Below are positions 27,143 to 35,943 of a stretch of DNA of 64,000 nucleotides, piece after piece. Numbering within the stretch: the first letter of the stretch is position 1; each line of letters starts with the position of its first letter. A model generated the notes under the pieces. The model made no database searches, was not told the origin of the DNA, and saw only the letters and a list, made by a program, of their open reading frames with translations. The stretch is taken from positions 62,001 to 126,000 of the forward strand of contig NZ_JAQGKQ010000015.1 of assembly GCF_028290025.1 (NCBI RefSeq). The letters are read 5' to 3'. The stretch is from Cypionkella sp. GTDB lineage: Bacteria; Pseudomonadota; Alphaproteobacteria; Rhodobacterales; Rhodobacteraceae. The translations under genes were made by a program, and so were the position numbers.

Positions 27143-27171
27143 CTAATATAGGATATTTTCCCCTATTATAG
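27143..27171. promoter_or_regulatory. AT-rich inverted repeat between cobA and the Lrp-type gene
   Basis: CTAATATAGG and CCTATTATAG form 10-base arms with two mismatches around nine bases. It lies 24 bp upstream of the cobA start and 84 bp upstream of the regulator start. Lrp/AsnC proteins bind AT-rich imperfect palindromes, so it may be the operator of the sulfur operon. It may also overlap a -10 region. Confidence 0.45.
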
Positions 27172-27254
27172 CCAGTACCCCTTGCGGATAAGGAAGAATG
27201 TTCCGATAGTTTGGCGGATTAGAATGAATTTCTCTATAACAAGGTATCCGGCGA

Positions 27255-27716
27255 ATGGCAGCCCACTTGGATGATCTGGATCGGAAAATTCTCGCAGAGT
27301 TGCAAGAGGATGCCGAGCAGAGCTTGGATGAAATCGCGCGCAAAGTTGGGTCGTCGAAGACTCCGGTTTGGAACCGTATTCGCCGGATGCGCGAACAAGG
27401 GGTGATCCTGAAACAAACCGCTTTGCTCGACGCCGAAAGCCTTGGGCTAGAGGCGTGTTTCTTCGTGCTGATCCGCACCTCGGAGCATGAAGCCGACTGG
27501 CAACGCAAGTTTCTGCATGTGCTGCAGTCGCGCCCGGAAGTGCTGGAGGCGCATCGTTTGGCGGGGGATATTGACTATATCCTGAAGGTGCGGGTGAAAA
27601 ACGCGCGGGCCTATGATACGTTTTATCAGGCGCTGATTTCTGAGGTGAAGATTTATAATGTGACGGCGTTGTTGAGCATGGAAGAAATTAAGGCGACGAC
27701 GGTTTTGCCGCTGTAG
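27255..27716 (+). CDS. Lrp/AsnC-family transcriptional regulator
   Basis: This 153-residue protein has the AsnC-type N-terminal helix-turn-helix (LDDLDRKILAELQEDAEQSL, then KVGSSKTPVWNRIRRMREQGVI) and a C-terminal RAM ligand-binding domain (VLEAHRLAGDIDYILKVRVKNARAYDTFY). It is divergent from the sulfur operon, so control of that operon in response to cysteine or another amino acid is likely. This is inferred from position only. Confidence 0.9.
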   Translation: MAAHLDDLDRKILAELQEDAEQSLDEIARKVGSSKTPVWNRIRRMREQGVILKQTALLDAESLGLEACFFVLIRTSEHEADWQRKFLHVLQSRPEVLEAHRLAGDIDYILKVRVKNARAYDTFYQALISEVKIYNVTALLSMEEIKATTVLPL

Positions 27717-27745
27717 CGGGGGCGAAATTCGATAGCGCGAATTTC

Positions 27746-27811
27746 AGGGGGCTTTCCGCCCACTCGGCTTCGCCTCACCCCCGAGGATATTTGAGCCAAT
27801 GCGAAAGCTGG
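27746..27811 (+). repeat. Dispersed intergenic repeat, long three-hairpin form (copy 6)
   Basis: The copy has GGGGGCTTTCCGCCC, then GGCTTCGCC, then CTCACCCCCGAG, each able to form a small hairpin, followed by GATATTTGAGCCAATGCGAAA. It starts about 30 bp after the Lrp-type gene stop, in sense, so it may end that transcript. Confidence 0.75.
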
Positions 27812-27820
27812 TAACAAAAG

Positions 27821-27879
27821 CGGCTTTCATACTGGTGTAAATATTCCGGGGTAAGCCTGAAAGGCGAGGGGCAGGCCCC
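27821..27879 (-). repeat. Dispersed intergenic repeat, long form (copy 7, minus strand)
   Basis: On the minus strand it reads GGGGCCTGCCCC, then GCCTTTCAGGC, then TTACCCCGGAATATTTACAC and ATGAAAGCC. It touches the P450 stop codon and lies in sense to it. With copy 6 it forms an inverted pair at a convergent gene boundary. Confidence 0.7.
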
Positions 27880-29069
27880 TAATCTGATTGCACCATTAAT
27901 TTGGTCAGGCCGTGGAAATGATAGACGTCGCCATAAACCGGCGCTTCGGTAAGGCGCAGTTTGGGCAGTCGCTGGAATAAGATGGTTAGAGCTGCTTGCA
28001 ATTCCAGCCGGGCCAAGGGAGCGCCGACGCAGAAATGCAGGCCCGCGCCGAAGCTGACATGCGGTTTGGACGGGCGGTTTGGCTGGAATTGATCGGGGTT
28101 TTCCCAAGTGGCGGGATCGCGGTTGGCGGCGGCCAGTAGCAGGGCCACTTGGTCGCCGCGATGGAAGATGTGGCCCATCACCTCGACATCCTCATAGGCC
28201 CAGCGGGTGAACATATGCAGGGCGGGGTCGAAGCGCAGGATTTCCTCGATGCAGGTGGTGGCATTGTCGGGCGTGACGATATGGCCGGTTTCCAGCAGAG
28301 TTTTGACGCCGTTGCCGATGGTGTGAACGGTGGCCTCGTGGCCAGCGTTCAGCAGCAGGATGCAGGTGGTGATCAGCTCATCGGTGGTGAGTTTCTCACC
28401 CGCTTCCTCGGCGGCGATCAGAGAGGTGATCAGATCATCGCGTGGGTCTTGGCGGCGGGCCTCGACATATTGCCGCATGAAGGCGACGAAAGCCTCGGTC
28501 GCCGCAATCGCACGGTCTTCGCGGGCGCGGCGTGCTATGGGATCGGCTGGAGCGGCCATATACATGCCGACCATCGCATTTGACCATTTCAGCAGGTCGC
28601 CCGACATGTCTTCCGGCACGCCAAGTAGGCGCGCGATGATGATGACGGGGAGTTTCTGGCCGAAATGTGCGAGCAGATCGAACGGGCCTGCGGGGAAGCC
28701 GTCGATCAGCTGGTGGGTGAGCGATTCAATCTCGGGCAGCAGGGCGGCGATGCGGCGTGAAGTGAAAGCCCGCAGCACTAGGCCGCGCAGGCGGGTGTGG
28801 CGGGGCGGTTCAAGTTCCAGCATCGAATGCGCCTCGACAGCGTAGAACGATTTCAGGTGGTCGGGGATTTTCGGTGCGAGTTCGGTAGGGGCTTCGCGCC
28901 CCATCCGACGATCGCGGAAGATCGCGTTTACGGCTGCGGCATTGCCGGTGCAGGCCATGTTGTATTCGGCCCAATTGAAGAACGGGCCTTGCGCGCGCGC
29001 CGTCTCGTAAAACGGGTAGGGGTTTTGCACGAAGGCCGGGTCCAGCGGCGATTGGTGCAGTGTTTTCAT
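27879..29069 (-). CDS. Cytochrome P450
   Basis: This about 396-residue soluble P450 has the heme-binding motif VSFGAGLHFCVGAPLAR near the C-terminus, the oxygen-binding I-helix LLLNAGHEATVH, and the ExxR pair in EEILR. It would hydroxylate a small hydrophobic molecule using ferredoxin electrons; the substrate is unknown. The start region is triplicated: ATGAAAAC recurs at 29105, 29087 and 29069. I chose 29069 (MKTLHQSPLDPAF) because it matches the usual N-terminus, but 29087 overlaps the EamA stop (ATGA) and is also likely. Confidence 0.88.
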   Translation of the reverse strand: MKTLHQSPLDPAFVQNPYPFYETARAQGPFFNWAEYNMACTGNAAAVNAIFRDRRMGREAPTELAPKIPDHLKSFYAVEAHSMLELEPPRHTRLRGLVLRAFTSRRIAALLPEIESLTHQLIDGFPAGPFDLLAHFGQKLPVIIIARLLGVPEDMSGDLLKWSNAMVGMYMAAPADPIARRAREDRAIAATEAFVAFMRQYVEARRQDPRDDLITSLIAAEEAGEKLTTDELITTCILLLNAGHEATVHTIGNGVKTLLETGHIVTPDNATTCIEEILRFDPALHMFTRWAYEDVEVMGHIFHRGDQVALLLAAANRDPATWENPDQFQPNRPSKPHVSFGAGLHFCVGAPLARLELQAALTILFQRLPKLRLTEAPVYGDVYHFHGLTKLMVQSD

Positions 29070-29083
29070 AGAGCTATGGGTTT

Positions 29084-30052
29084 TCATACAGCTATGGGTT
29101 TTCGTTGCAACGGAATGATGCCTTGTGCGACCAAAACGCCAAGGCCGACAATGGCTGCTCCGAAAGCTTGTTGCCAGTTCCACGGATCACCGAAGGCGAA
29201 CAGGATCAGCATCACGTAGAATGGGGCCGCGTTGATGTGCAGTGCTGCCAAGCCGATGCCAAGTTTGCCGACTGAGATGATCCACAGCACTTGGCTGACC
29301 GCCAAGGAGCCGACAGCGAACACCACCAGCGCGCCCCATTCGCGTGGGCCTAATTGGCCGAAATTGGGGACTGCAAGCACCATCATCATGCCCGATTCGC
29401 CGGGGCCTATTTGACCGAAATCTGGCATTGGGAGAAATCTTACTGCATGCACTAGCGCGATAATAATCGTGCCAATCGCGGCTCCCGTTAAAGTGACCGC
29501 TGTTCTGCCCAAGGGGGTGAGCACCGGGAAAGCAGTGACGGTCAGGCGTGAGCCGAAGGTGAAAAACAGCACCGAGCCGAAGCAGATCAGCGCGCCGAGG
29601 CCGAGTGACAGGCCATCCACACCGCCGCCCAAGGCGATGATGCCGCCGACCACTGCGAGTGCGAGGCCCGCGACGATCGCGAGTGTCAGGCGGCGACCGT
29701 CCAGCACCACCTCAATCGCGATGGCGACGACGGGCATGGTGGCCGAGATTACCGCTACGGTGACTGCATCGGTCAGGCTTTGGCCCAAGATCACGCAGAG
29801 CCCGCCGATGCCGATCATGCCGCCGACGGCGATGCCCTTCAGCCATTGCGCGCCGCGCAGCACGCCAAAACCCTCAACCGCAACCCAAAGCGGCAGCAAT
29901 GCGGCGGCGGCCATGCCGAACCGCGCCGCAGACAGCGACAGTGGCGGCAGCAGCGGCAACAGGATGGCGTTGGCGGGCAGACCTGCCGCCCAAACCACCA
30001 TCGAAATCATGCAAACCAAATTGGCCGCGAGCAAGCCTTTGGGCGCGCTCAT
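29084..30052 (-). CDS. EamA/DMT-family transporter
   Basis: This 322-residue membrane protein has about ten helices in two EamA repeats, the layout of drug/metabolite exporters. The conserved helix end is near [19 protein letters not shown]. Between helices in the second half it has a tandem 19-residue duplication ([19 protein letters not shown], then [19 protein letters not shown]). Its start overlaps the tpiA stop by 4 bp and its stop overlaps the possible P450 start, so the three are likely cotranscribed. The substrate is unknown. Confidence 0.85.
   Translation of the reverse strand: MSAPKGLLAANLVCMISMVVWAAGLPANAILLPLLPPLSLSAARFGMAAAALLPLWVAVEGFGVLRGAQWLKGIAVGGMIGIGGLCVILGQSLTDAVTVAVISATMPVVAIAIEVVLDGRRLTLAIVAGLALAVVGGIIALGGGVDGLSLGLGALICFGSVLFFTFGSRLTVTAFPVLTPLGRTAVTLTGAAIGTIIIALVHAVRFLPMPDFGQIGPGESGMMMVLAVPNFGQLGPREWGALVVFAVGSLAVSQVLWIISVGKLGIGLAALHINAAPFYVMLILFAFGDPWNWQQAFGAAIVGLGVLVAQGIIPLQRKPIAV
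29312..29425 (-). repeat. In-frame 57-bp tandem duplication in the EamA gene
   Basis: The adjoining 57-bp segments 29369-29425 and 29312-29368 are about three-quarters identical and encode 19 residues each. No bases lie between them. The protein pattern PxFGQxGPxExG is kept in both, so the duplication is old and tolerated. Confidence 0.8.
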
Positions 30053-30786
30053 GTAAGTGCCGCGACGATTGCGCCGAAATCAGCGGCTTTCAAGCTGGCA
30101 CCGCCGACGAGTGCTCCGTCCACGTCCGGCACGGCGAAGATTTCGGCGGCGTTGGATGGTTTGACCGAGCCACCGTAAAGCAGCCGGGTATTGGCAGCCT
30201 CCCTACCAATATGGGCGGTGAGGCGGGCGCGCAGGAAGCTATGGACTTCGGCAATTTGATCTAAAGTCGGCGTGCGGCCTGTGCCGATGGCCCAGACTGG
30301 CTCGTAGGCCAGCACGAGGGTGGCGGCGGGCGCGGTTTTGGGGACGGAGCCGTCAAGCTGCGCACCGATCACTGCGAGGGTTTGACCCGCGTCGCGCTGC
30401 GCTTCGGTTTCGCCGACACAGATGATGGCAATTAGGCCGGCGGCTATGGCAGTTTCGGCTTTGGCGAGCACCAGCGCGTCGGTTTCGCCATGATCGGCGC
30501 GGCGTTCTGAGTGGCCTAGGATCACGTAGGACGCGCCAATATCAGCCAGCATTGCCGCCGAGATATCGCCTGTATGCGCGCCAGAGGTTTTCGGGTGACA
30601 ATCTTGGCCGCCGACTTTGAGGGCCGAACCTTGCGCGAGGGCGGCCATTTGGGCCAGCAATGTGGTCGGCGGGCACAGCAGCATGTCGCACGCAGGGGTG
30701 GGATGGGCGGCAAGCAGGGCCGCAACTTCGGCCAAAGCGGCTCGGTTGCCGTTCATCTTCCAGTTGCCAGCGGCCAACTTTCTCAT
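30049..30786 (-). CDS. tpiA: Triosephosphate isomerase
   Basis: This 245-residue enzyme interconverts dihydroxyacetone phosphate and glyceraldehyde-3-phosphate. Catalytic residues are visible: Asn and Lys in GNWKMNG, the His in LGHSERR, and the Glu in [13 protein letters not shown]; the phosphate loop [11 protein letters not shown] follows. It heads a likely operon with the EamA and P450 genes, joined by 4-bp overlaps. That pairing has no obvious metabolic logic. Confidence 0.96.
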   Translation of the reverse strand: MRKLAAGNWKMNGNRAALAEVAALLAAHPTPACDMLLCPPTTLLAQMAALAQGSALKVGGQDCHPKTSGAHTGDISAAMLADIGASYVILGHSERRADHGETDALVLAKAETAIAAGLIAIICVGETEAQRDAGQTLAVIGAQLDGSVPKTAPAATLVLAYEPVWAIGTGRTPTLDQIAEVHSFLRARLTAHIGREAANTRLLYGGSVKPSNAAEIFAVPDVDGALVGGASLKAADFGAIVAALT

Positions 30787-31150
30787 CGCATCCCCCTTGG
30801 TGAAACCCGCAGTTTCCCCAATGGCAAACGGCGTGCGCTAGGGGTAGCGAACTGGCGCGGCAAGGGGAAGGGGCAGGGCGCGGATCTGTGCGGAATTTCC
30901 GTGGCGATTGGGCAGCGAACCCGCCGCGCGTAAGCGCTTAAAAGGCTTGCGGCGTAAGCCGCGCGATTAGATCAGCCGGATGGGAGCGAGTGGGAACTGG
31001 GAGCGTGATCCGATAGGGCGCGGAGATTTCCGGGGGAGGGAGGTTCCGATAGCACAAAAAGATCAAGTGCCCAAGATAACTAAGATCAAGAATGGCGGAT
31101 CACGACAGGTGCAAGCAATCGCAATTCGGCAAGTTTGACGCCCTAGCAGA
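30787..31150. other. Intergenic region between tpiA and the HesB/IscA gene
   Basis: This 364-bp region should hold the tpiA promoter and the end of the Fe-S gene transcript. A hairpin GCGGC-GTAA-GCCGC lies at 30949-30962. No credible ORF or repeat-family copy was found. Confidence 0.5.
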
Positions 31151-31501
31151 TCAGGCGTCTATGAATTTGATGCTTTCGCCGCAACCGCAGGCTTCCGCCA
31201 CGTTGGGGTTATTAAACTTGAAGCCTGCGTGCAGCAGGTCCATTTCGTAATCAATTTCGGTGCCGAACAAGAACATCTGCGCCATCGGGGCGATCAGCAC
31301 GCGTGCGCCGTCTTGCTCTACCACTTCGTCCATCGGATTGGCCTCAGCCACGTAATCCATGGTGTATTCCATTCCCGCGCAGCCGCCTTTTTTGATGCCA
31401 ATGCGCAAACCCTGCGAGTTTTGCTTTTCCATCAGCCGCGCAATTTGCTTAGCCGCAACGGGTGTCAGGGTGAGGGCGGCTTTGCCGGGGATGCCGAACA
31501 T
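31151..31501 (-). CDS. HesB/IscA-family Fe-S assembly protein
   Basis: This 116-residue A-type carrier protein takes Fe-S clusters to target proteins. The three conserved Cys are present in GGCAGMEY and in CGCGES near the C-terminus. The fold begins LTLTPVAAKQIARLM. It could be called SufA, IscA or ErpA; the sequence does not decide. It lies 101 bp downstream of a MIP18/SufT-like gene on the same strand, consistent with the end of a SUF locus. Confidence 0.9.
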   Translation of the reverse strand: MFGIPGKAALTLTPVAAKQIARLMEKQNSQGLRIGIKKGGCAGMEYTMDYVAEANPMDEVVEQDGARVLIAPMAQMFLFGTEIDYEMDLLHAGFKFNNPNVAEACGCGESIKFIDA

Positions 31502-31602
31502 GGGGAGTTCCTTTACGCTATAGCGTCAAGATAGGCTTGCTGAGACGGCAGGACAAGATGTTCTTCTGGCCTAACTGGTGGCAAGCTAAGCGATTTAGTT
31601 GG

Positions 31603-31965
31603 TCACATAAAGCCGAGTTCTAGGCGCGCTTCATCCGACATCATTTCCATGCCCCACGGCGGATCAAAGGTCATGCCGACCTTAACCTCTTTGACACCAG
31701 CGACAGGCTCCACCGCGTCTTGCACCCAACCGGGCATTTCACCCGCTACCGGACAGCCGGGAGCGGTCAATGTCATCAAAATCTCAACCGAGTTTTCGGG
31801 CGAGATATCAATGGTATAGACCAAGCCCAGATCATAGATATTCACTGGAATTTCAGGGTCATAGACGGTGCGACAGGCTTCGACGATCTGGTCATACAAA
31901 GCGTGTTCAGTGGAGGAAGGGCGGATCAGGGGCGCACCCTCAATCTGGTCTGGTGGCTGATTCAT
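31603..31965 (-). CDS. MIP18/DUF59-family Fe-S assembly protein (SufT-like)
   Basis: This 120-residue protein has the DUF59 core: YDPEIPVNIYDLGLVYTIDI, then MTLTAPGCPVAGEMPGWVQDAV with the conserved Cys, and VGMTFDPPWG. Such proteins (SufT, PaaD) assist Fe-S cluster maturation. The conserved Asp-Pro-Glu and the GCP Cys are intact. It precedes an A-type carrier gene on the same strand. Confidence 0.88.
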   Translation of the reverse strand: MNQPPDQIEGAPLIRPSSTEHALYDQIVEACRTVYDPEIPVNIYDLGLVYTIDISPENSVEILMTLTAPGCPVAGEMPGWVQDAVEPVAGVKEVKVGMTFDPPWGMEMMSDEARLELGFM

Positions 31966-32079
31966 GGCATGCTCACGCGGTTAGTTGAGTATTTATATAG
32001 GGAATCGTGGCCGTAAGGTCCAGTGGAAGCGTGGGGTTTTGACGGAACTATCCCAGACCCTCAGTTTTGCCACCTGCTG

Positions 32080-33033
32080 CTAAAACAGACGTCGCGCCAG
32101 CCCTGCGCGCCGGATTGCCCAAGTCAGCAACAGCGCGCCGAGCACGGCAGCGATGTAGATCGGCGGGCGGGGCAGGTCGGTGTAGCGAAACAGCGCAGCA
32201 CAGATCGCGACATGGATGAAGTAAACCCCCGAGGCGTAGTCACCTAAGCTGCGGTCTTTCACCATGCTGCGGCCTTTCAGCGCCAACAGCATCAGCGAAG
32301 GCGCAGCCAATCCAAGGGCGGCCAAGTTGTCGCGCGCCACACCATTCGGGGCAAAGTTCTCTAAAAATAGCGTCTCAAACAGCACCAAAGCCAATCCCAA
32401 AGCCGATGCCGCTTGCAACCAGCTGGTGTTCAGATGATCAGCAACGGCTTCGCGCCGGACCAGGAAACCGGCCAGCATGAACGGCAAACACAATAGCAAG
32501 GGGTTGCGGGCGGGCAGCAGCGGGTCAGAGAAAATCGCGCTGTTGGGTGTGATAATGTCCCAAGCCATACCGTAAGTGATGGCAATACCCCCGATAAAGG
32601 TAAGCAGCATCAGCGCAGTAAGCGCCCGGCTTGACCAGTTGGCAATAGCTACGATCAGCGCCGCCGCCATCGCCATGCCCACCAGATACCAAAGGTGCCA
32701 GTAGCCAAACAGCAATGCCCGCACATTTTGCCAAGGCGTCCGGGTTAGCAAATTGGTCCAATACAGCGGCGCATAGAGCAGCATCCACAGCACGTAAAGT
32801 TGGGCCGCGCGCCAAACATAAGCCCAGCCACTGCCTTTCAGCACCGCTGCTTGCAGGAAATAGCCGTTGAAAAGCAAAAACACCGGCACAGCCACGCGAA
32901 ATAAGCCGTCGCCGGTGAGTAGAACGGCGGTGTGGCCAAATGGCCTGAATGGGTTGGCGTGAATGCCGACGACCATAAAGGCCAAGATCAGCTTCAAGAC
33001 ATCAATGCCGCGGTTGCGGTCTGCGCTGGACAC
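32080..33033 (-). CDS. Acyltransferase-3 family membrane protein
   Basis: This 317-residue protein has about ten membrane helices and starts RNRGIDVLKLILAFMVVGIH, the acyltransferase-3 pattern with the conserved His near residue 24. Helices end with GDYASGVYFIHVAICA. Such enzymes O-acetylate or succinylate surface sugars. It lies 18 bp downstream of ssb on the same strand but a functional link is unlikely. Confidence 0.85.
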   Translation of the reverse strand: MSSADRNRGIDVLKLILAFMVVGIHANPFRPFGHTAVLLTGDGLFRVAVPVFLLFNGYFLQAAVLKGSGWAYVWRAAQLYVLWMLLYAPLYWTNLLTRTPWQNVRALLFGYWHLWYLVGMAMAAALIVAIANWSSRALTALMLLTFIGGIAITYGMAWDIITPNSAIFSDPLLPARNPLLLCLPFMLAGFLVRREAVADHLNTSWLQAASALGLALVLFETLFLENFAPNGVARDNLAALGLAAPSLMLLALKGRSMVKDRSLGDYASGVYFIHVAICAALFRYTDLPRPPIYIAAVLGALLLTWAIRRAGLARRLF

Positions 33034-33051
33034 AAGCTTGCGTTGTTATGC

Positions 33052-33606
33052 TTAGAACGGGATTTCATCATCCATGTCTGAGCGACCACCGCCAGTCGAA
33101 CCAGAACCGCCCGTCGAACTGCCGCCGCCATAGCCGCCGCCGCCAGAACCACCACGGCTGTAACCGCCGCCTGAGCCGCCCGAAGATCCGCCGCCGCCTT
33201 GATCTTCGTAACCACCACGATCGTCAGGGGCGTTACCGCCTCCTGAGCCGCCATCGCGACCGCCCAGCAGAGTGAGGTTGCCGTTAAATTGGCGCAGCAC
33301 CACTTCGGTCGTATAGCGATCGGCCCCGGATTGGTCTTGCCATTTGCGGGTTTCCAACTGGCCCTCTATATAAACCGTGGAGCCTTTTTTGAGATATTGC
33401 TCAGCGATTTTGCCCAAGGCTTCGTTGAAAATTGCGACTGAATGCCATTCGGTGCGCTCTTTACGCTCTCCGCTTTGCTTGTCGCGCCAGTTTTCCGAAG
33501 TGGCGATGCGAAGATTGACGACTTTGCCGCCGTTTGGGAAATTGCGCACTTCCGGGTCACGCCCCAGATTTCCGACGATGATCACCTTGTTGACCGAGCC
33601 TGCCAT
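33052..33606 (-). CDS. ssb: Single-stranded DNA-binding protein
   Basis: This 184-residue protein coats single-stranded DNA in replication and repair. The OB-fold starts [20 protein letters not shown]; the middle is [21 protein letters not shown] long Gly/Ser-rich linker leads to the acidic tip DMDDEIPF that recruits partner proteins. The start at MAGSVNK follows GGAGAATCTG; an ATG four codons upstream is a possible alternative. Confidence 0.96.
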   Translation of the reverse strand: MAGSVNKVIIVGNLGRDPEVRNFPNGGKVVNLRIATSENWRDKQSGERKERTEWHSVAIFNEALGKIAEQYLKKGSTVYIEGQLETRKWQDQSGADRYTTEVVLRQFNGNLTLLGGRDGGSGGGNAPDDRGGYEDQGGGGSSGGSGGGYSRGGSGGGGYGGGSSTGGSGSTGGGRSDMDDEIPF

Positions 33607-33823
33607 CAGATTCTCCATGATTCCATTTTCGCCTGACAGCATTGCCGCCAAGTGGTTAATAATTTCTATAGACTGCCCGTTCTGGCCCCGCAACCGGGCA
33701 GCATGTGGGCCTGCGGCAGACCTTCGCCTATCGGAGCAGGTCGGGTTCCATCACGAGGCTGGCACCGGACGTAAAACTTGGCTATAGTGTCGCGAGTTTT
33801 GATTGGGTTTAGACAGGGTTATT

Positions 33824-34444
33824 ATGCGATTTTCGCCTTTGGTTTTGACGGTCTTGATTTCGACAGCCTTGGCATTGGCGGCGCCTGTGATGGTGCAGGC
33901 TGAGGCTTTGAGGCTGGGCGGGGTTAAGAAGAACCGGGCTTCGATGATGAAATCGCAGATGGCGCTGTTGGATGGGCGGTTGGCGGTGGAGTATGAAGGT
34001 TCGGACCGGTTGAAGCCGAACTTCAAGAAGGGCGAGGCGGCGGCTGGGATGGATGCTCCGGTGAAGCGGTTCAGCGGCAAGTATAAGGGCGCGTATCTTG
34101 AGGTCGCGAAGGCGGCGGCTAAGAAGCATGGCGTGCCGGAGGATGTTTTCTTGCGGCTGGTGCAGCAGGAGAGCGGTTGGAACTCGGGTGCTGTGTCGGT
34201 CAAGGGGGCGACTGGGCTGGCTCAGTTGATGCCGGGGACGGCGGATCGGTTGGGGGTGGATATCAACGATCCGGGTGAGAACCTTGAGGGTGGGGCGCGG
34301 TATTTGCGGATGATGTATGATCGGTTTGGCACGTGGAAGCTGGCTTTGGCTGCTTATAATGCCGGGCCGATGGCGGTTGAAAAGCATGGCGGGGTGCCGC
34401 CTTATAATGAGACGCAAAATTACGTTTTGGCGATTTTAGGCTGA
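33824..34444 (+). CDS. Lytic transglycosylase (SLT domain)
   Basis: This 206-residue protein has a signal peptide ([20 protein letters not shown], cut near VQAEA). The C-terminal SLT domain has the catalytic Glu in [14 protein letters not shown], the [13 protein letters not shown] motif, the [12 protein letters not shown] helix and AAYNAGP. It cleaves peptidoglycan glycan strands in the periplasm. The start was set at 33824, where the signal peptide begins; an upstream TTG extension adds no signal features. Confidence 0.92.
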   Translation: MRFSPLVLTVLISTALALAAPVMVQAEALRLGGVKKNRASMMKSQMALLDGRLAVEYEGSDRLKPNFKKGEAAAGMDAPVKRFSGKYKGAYLEVAKAAAKKHGVPEDVFLRLVQQESGWNSGAVSVKGATGLAQLMPGTADRLGVDINDPGENLEGGARYLRMMYDRFGTWKLALAAYNAGPMAVEKHGGVPPYNETQNYVLAILG

Positions 34445-34552
34445 GGGTTTTCGGCGTGTCCACGTGTGGGCGTCTGCTTTAATATTTTTGAAACAACGGG
34501 TTAGCTGGGGCGTTTACCGCTCGTTAAGGTTTGCGCGCTTGAAGGCTGTCGT

Positions 34553-34590
34553 CAGAGCCTCCGGCGGGATTATTTTTGCCAAGATAAAGC
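34553..34590 (+). repeat. Dispersed intergenic repeat, short form (copy 8)
   Basis: AGAGCCTCCGGCGGGATTAT is followed by TTTTGCCAAGATAAAGC. It lies between the transglycosylase and the Hsp70-like gene, in sense to both. Confidence 0.82.
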
Positions 34591-34682
34591 TGCGGGGCGA
34601 TTTCGTCGTCGAGACCACGCGCTTGGTTTACTTCCCGCATTTGGGTCGCTAAGCCCGCGTTTTTGCACGCGTGGGGGCTGCT

Positions 34683-35933
34683 ATGACGCTGTTTTGTGGG
34701 ATCGACTTTGGCACCTCGAACTCGACGGTTTCCCTAGCGGATAAGGACCGGGCTTGGCTGATCCCTTTGGAAGATCAGGCGGTGACTTTGCCTTCGGCGG
34801 TGTTCTGGGAGCAAGACGGCGGCGCGCCGGAGTTTGGTCGGGCGGGAATCGCGGCTTACCTTCGCGGCGATGAGGGTCGGCTTATGCGGGGGCTGAAAAG
34901 CACGCTGGGGTCTGGGATGATTGATGAGCGCACGGCGGTAGGCTCGCGGGCGGTGTCGTTTCGTGAGGTTCTCACACGTTTCATGCGGCATATGGTGGCG
35001 GTTTTGCGGGAGCACGCGCCGGGGGCTGATCGGGTGGTGCTGGGGCGGCCGGTGCATTTTGTCGATGGCGACGCGGCGGGGGATTTGAAGGCGCAGACGG
35101 CGCTGGAGGAAATCGCGAAGGGTTTGGGCTTTAGCGAGGTGTCGTTTCAGTATGAGCCGATTGCGGCGGCGTTGCAGTATGAGCAGGGCATTGCGCGCGA
35201 AGAACTGGTGCTGATCGTCGATATTGGCGGCGGTACGTCTGACTTTTCGATTGTGCGGGTGTCGCCGGAACGGGCGCGAGCGGCGGATCGTGCGGCGGAT
35301 ATTCTGGCGAATGATGGGATCAGGGTTGGCGGCACGGATTTTGATCGGTTTTTGAGTTTGGCCGAGGTGATGCCTCACTTGGGGTATAAGGCCACCACCA
35401 AGGGCGGTCAGGGGTTGATGCCGAACCATTACTTCCTCGATTTGGCGACGTGGCACCGGATCAACATGCTTTATACGCAGCGGTGCCTCGCGGATTTGAA
35501 GGCGTTTCGGCGCGAGATTGATCGGCCTGAGTTGTTGGATCGGTTGATGAAGGTAATCTCGGAGCGGCAGGGTCATGCGGTGGCTATGGCGGTGGAGGCG
35601 GCGAAGATTGCGCTTTCGGATGAGGAAGTTGTGCGGTTGCAGATTTCGGCGCTGACCGGCGGGCCGAACCCGATGTTGAAGCGTGAGGGATTTGAAGCGG
35701 CGGTGTTGCCGCTGGTGGAGCGGATTTCTGAACGGCTGGGCGCGGTTTTGGCGCAGGCGGGCGTCGGTGTGGCGGATATTGGCACGGTGTTTATGACCGG
35801 GGGTTCCTCGGGTCTGCCGATTTTGCGGGCTTGCGTGCAGGCGGCGCTGCCGGGAGTTGCGATTGCCACCGGGGATATGCTTGGCTCGGTCGGCACGGGG
35901 CTGGCGCTGGATGCGCGGCGGAAGTTTTCCTGA
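34683..35933 (+). CDS. Hsp70-family protein, YegD-like
   Basis: This 416-residue protein has the actin-like ATPase fold of Hsp70 but lacks a substrate-binding domain. Phosphate-1 motif FCGIDFGTSNST is at the N-terminus, VVLGRPVHF and FQYEPIAAAL follow, then phosphate-2 LIVDIGGGTSDFS, and the adenosine motif VFMTGGSSGLPIL. It resembles YegD, a stand-alone Hsp70-like protein of unclear role. ATG at 34683 was chosen; a GTG at 34671 is possible. The M20 amidohydrolase gene starts 10 bp later. Confidence 0.9.
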   Translation: MTLFCGIDFGTSNSTVSLADKDRAWLIPLEDQAVTLPSAVFWEQDGGAPEFGRAGIAAYLRGDEGRLMRGLKSTLGSGMIDERTAVGSRAVSFREVLTRFMRHMVAVLREHAPGADRVVLGRPVHFVDGDAAGDLKAQTALEEIAKGLGFSEVSFQYEPIAAALQYEQGIAREELVLIVDIGGGTSDFSIVRVSPERARAADRAADILANDGIRVGGTDFDRFLSLAEVMPHLGYKATTKGGQGLMPNHYFLDLATWHRINMLYTQRCLADLKAFRREIDRPELLDRLMKVISERQGHAVAMAVEAAKIALSDEEVVRLQISALTGGPNPMLKREGFEAAVLPLVERISERLGAVLAQAGVGVADIGTVFMTGGSSGLPILRACVQAALPGVAIATGDMLGSVGTGLALDARRKFS

Positions 35934-35943
35934 AGGAGGCGCA

